Shown one piece after another: positions 62,937 to 64,000 of a stretch of 64,000 nt of DNA. The first letter of the stretch is position 1. Each line of letters opens with the position of its first letter. The position numbers and the translations under genes were made by a program. The notes under the pieces were generated by a model. It ran no database searches, had not been told where the DNA came from, and saw nothing but the letters and a program-made list of their open reading frames with translations. This DNA is from Aestuariispira ectoiniformans (GTDB taxonomy: Bacteria > Pseudomonadota > Alphaproteobacteria > UBA8366 > Aestuariispiraceae): contig NZ_CP062788.1 in NCBI RefSeq assembly GCF_025136295.1, forward strand, positions 3,179,588-3,243,587. Direction: 5' to 3'.

Positions 62937-63485
62937 CTACTGACGCCACTTAATTGAGCAGCCCATACTGGGATATTGCACCGCAGGGCCTTTACCGGTT
63001 TCAGCCACCTGCTTCATAGCGTCAAACAGCTCACGCTTCGCACCGGGCACCGCCTCTTTGCGCGATTCGTCCAGACGCCCGCGATATTGCAGTTCCAATT
63101 TTCCGTCAAAGCCGAAAAAGTCCGGGGTGCAGACAGCATCAAACTGCCGGGCCACATCCTGGGTTTCATCGACCAGATAGGGAAAATCGAACCCATGAAG
63201 CTCGGCAAAGGTCAGCATCTTTTCCGGCGCATCTTCCGGATAATTCTGCCAGTCATTGGCATTGATCGCGACCGTATTGATGCCCAATGCACGCAGGTCC
63301 CGGCTGGTATCCACAACCCGGTCAATCACCGCCTTCACATAGGGGCAGTGGTTGCAAATAAAGATGACAAGAGTGCCCTTTTCACCGCGCAGTTCGGACA
63401 GTCGGTAAACGCGGCCCGCCGCATCCGGCAGATCGAAATCCGGCGCGCGCCAGCCAAAGTCACAAATAGGCGTTTCGGCAGCCAT
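62937..63485 (-). CDS. Thioredoxin-fold protein, AhpC/TSA-like
   Basis: 182 residues. DFGWRAPDFDLPDAAGRVYRLSELRGEKGTLVIFICNHCPYVKAVIDR is the start of the redoxin fold. Only the second Cys of the usual C-x2-C is kept here (CNHCPYV has C-x2-C at an unusual N-H spacing). This form is typical of the group of redoxin-like proteins with the NHCPY motif. A third Cys lies at FDAVCTPDFF and a fourth at MGCSIKW. The start is ATG 63485 with GAGGAGG; a longer frame begins at 63503. Reductase or peroxiredoxin-like role is inferred. Confidence 0.82.
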   Translation of the reverse strand: MAAETPICDFGWRAPDFDLPDAAGRVYRLSELRGEKGTLVIFICNHCPYVKAVIDRVVDTSRDLRALGINTVAINANDWQNYPEDAPEKMLTFAELHGFDFPYLVDETQDVARQFDAVCTPDFFGFDGKLELQYRGRLDESRKEAVPGAKRELFDAMKQVAETGKGPAVQYPSMGCSIKWRQ

Positions 63486-63644
63486 GATCTTCCTCCTCGC
63501 CAATTGGAATTCACCCCTAGAGTTTTAAGCATATCGGCTTTCTGTCGCAAGGATGCTTCCCGTCATTCGCCGTTCAATTCTGGCCCGTTTTTTGCTAATG
63601 TTCTCAGTGAGTTTGAAAAACTCTTGGGGAGTGAAGCAGAAGCA

Positions 63645-64000
63645 ATGGTTTTCATGTCAAATACCGGGAAGAAACTGATCCGCCGTTCGGCAGTATTTGC
63701 CACCCTGCTGGCAATCACGCCGATGTTGGGCGGCTGCCTGCAAGCGCCTTTTGCCGCCGCTGCAGGCGCGACCGTAGCCTTCGTCCATGAAGACAAGCTG
63801 CCCACGGACTACATTGCCGAAGCCGTCACCGGCGAGGATTGCTCCTATGTCCGGCGCCTCGAAGATGGCGGGCCGCTATGCCGAAGCTATGACTACGGAC
63901 AGGTGATCGAAAAACCCATCTATTGCTACCGATCGCTTGGGAATGTAACCTGTTATGACAGGCCCAACCCATACGGGGACGGGGCGCAACCAGTTCAATA
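63645..64000 (+). CDS. Lipoprotein, 3' end at window edge
   Basis: 118 complete codons reach the window edge, where the last two bases are TA, so the stop (TAA or TAG) may fall exactly there. Signal peptide with lipobox MLGGC (about C31). The mature part begins LQAPFAAAAGATVAFVHEDKLPTDYIAEAVTGEDCSYVRRLEDGGPLC with Cys residues repeating in a way suggesting disulfides; the pattern SYDYGQVIEKPIYCYRSLGNVTCYD is unrecognised. Start ATG 63645 (GGGGAG upstream) or 63654. Confidence 0.7.
   Translation, partial: MVFMSNTGKKLIRRSAVFATLLAITPMLGGCLQAPFAAAAGATVAFVHEDKLPTDYIAEAVTGEDCSYVRRLEDGGPLCRSYDYGQVIEKPIYCYRSLGNVTCYDRPNPYGDGAQPVQ

Noticed and set aside
1-64000. tRNA, rRNA, CRISPR, insertion sequence or attachment site
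   Set aside because: None of the characteristic sequences (TTCGANTC arms, regular repeat-spacer arrays, transposase motifs) was found by eye.

Overview
The window reads as a chromosomal segment of a free-living Gram-negative alphaproteobacterium, probably in or near Rhodospirillales (Thalassospira/Terasakiella-like). The support is moderate GC, the gene order fabD-fabG-acpP-fabF-mltG, lptF-lptG-lptD-surA-pdxA-rsmA and rpsF-rpsR-rplI-dnaB-alr-mlaEF-radA-cvpA-purF, a two-domain cold-shock protein, and an FnrL/FixK-type box. The taxonomic call is inference. I saw no tRNA, rRNA, CRISPR array, insertion sequence or prophage.

Layout. 1-3.4 kb: pyrimidine or hydantoin salvage (NCS1 permease, nitrilase-type N-carbamoyl amidohydrolase) with a divergent RutR-like regulator and a good RutR operator. 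3.45-3.76 kb: an island of short palindromic repeats. 3.9-6.8 kb: pirin, holC, pepA. 7.1-14.8 kb: LPS export and outer-membrane biogenesis (lptF, lptG, lptD, surA), then pdxA and rsmA. 14.8-23.1 kb: gmk, yicC, an SDR, cfa, mltG and the fatty acid cluster fabF-acpP-fabG-fabD.

23.3-41.3 kb is the accessory and most interesting part. A leftward five-gene operon encodes an ExbD/MotB-like anchor, a lytic transglycosylase, two unrecognised soluble proteins and a membrane protein with a degenerate Lon/S16-like domain. It is divergent from a periplasmic CsgG/TolB-N-like protein. Two GSTs, a cold-shock protein and a methyltransferase come next, followed by a lipoprotein paralogue of the CsgG-like protein. 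A tight nine-gene rightward operon closes the region: lipoproteins, coiled-coil periplasmic proteins, a MotA/ExbB-like channel, two bitopic proteins (one proline-rich and TonB-like), an OmpA peptidoglycan-binding protein and a DUF4384-type protein. I propose that these parts form an undescribed proton-driven trans-envelope apparatus.

41.3-45.8 kb: a short cysteine-containing protein behind an FNR-type box, then the biotin operon bioB-bioF-bioD-bioA with an unusual 68-nt bioB/bioF overlap. 45.8-48.3 kb: AraC regulator, LysE exporter, methyltransferase. 48.5-58.9 kb: ribosomal proteins bS6-bS18-bL9 behind a near-consensus promoter and a structured leader, a decayed RHS fragment, then dnaB, alr, mlaE, mlaF, radA, cvpA, purF and an SDR. 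59-62.8 kb: leftward operon of a YfgM-like protein, bamB, der and a small lipoprotein. 62.9-64 kb: a thioredoxin-fold protein and a lipoprotein cut at the window edge.

Most of the window is housekeeping, with envelope biogenesis (LPS transport, BAM, peptidoglycan, phospholipid) a recurring theme. This fits the envelope location of the unknown system.
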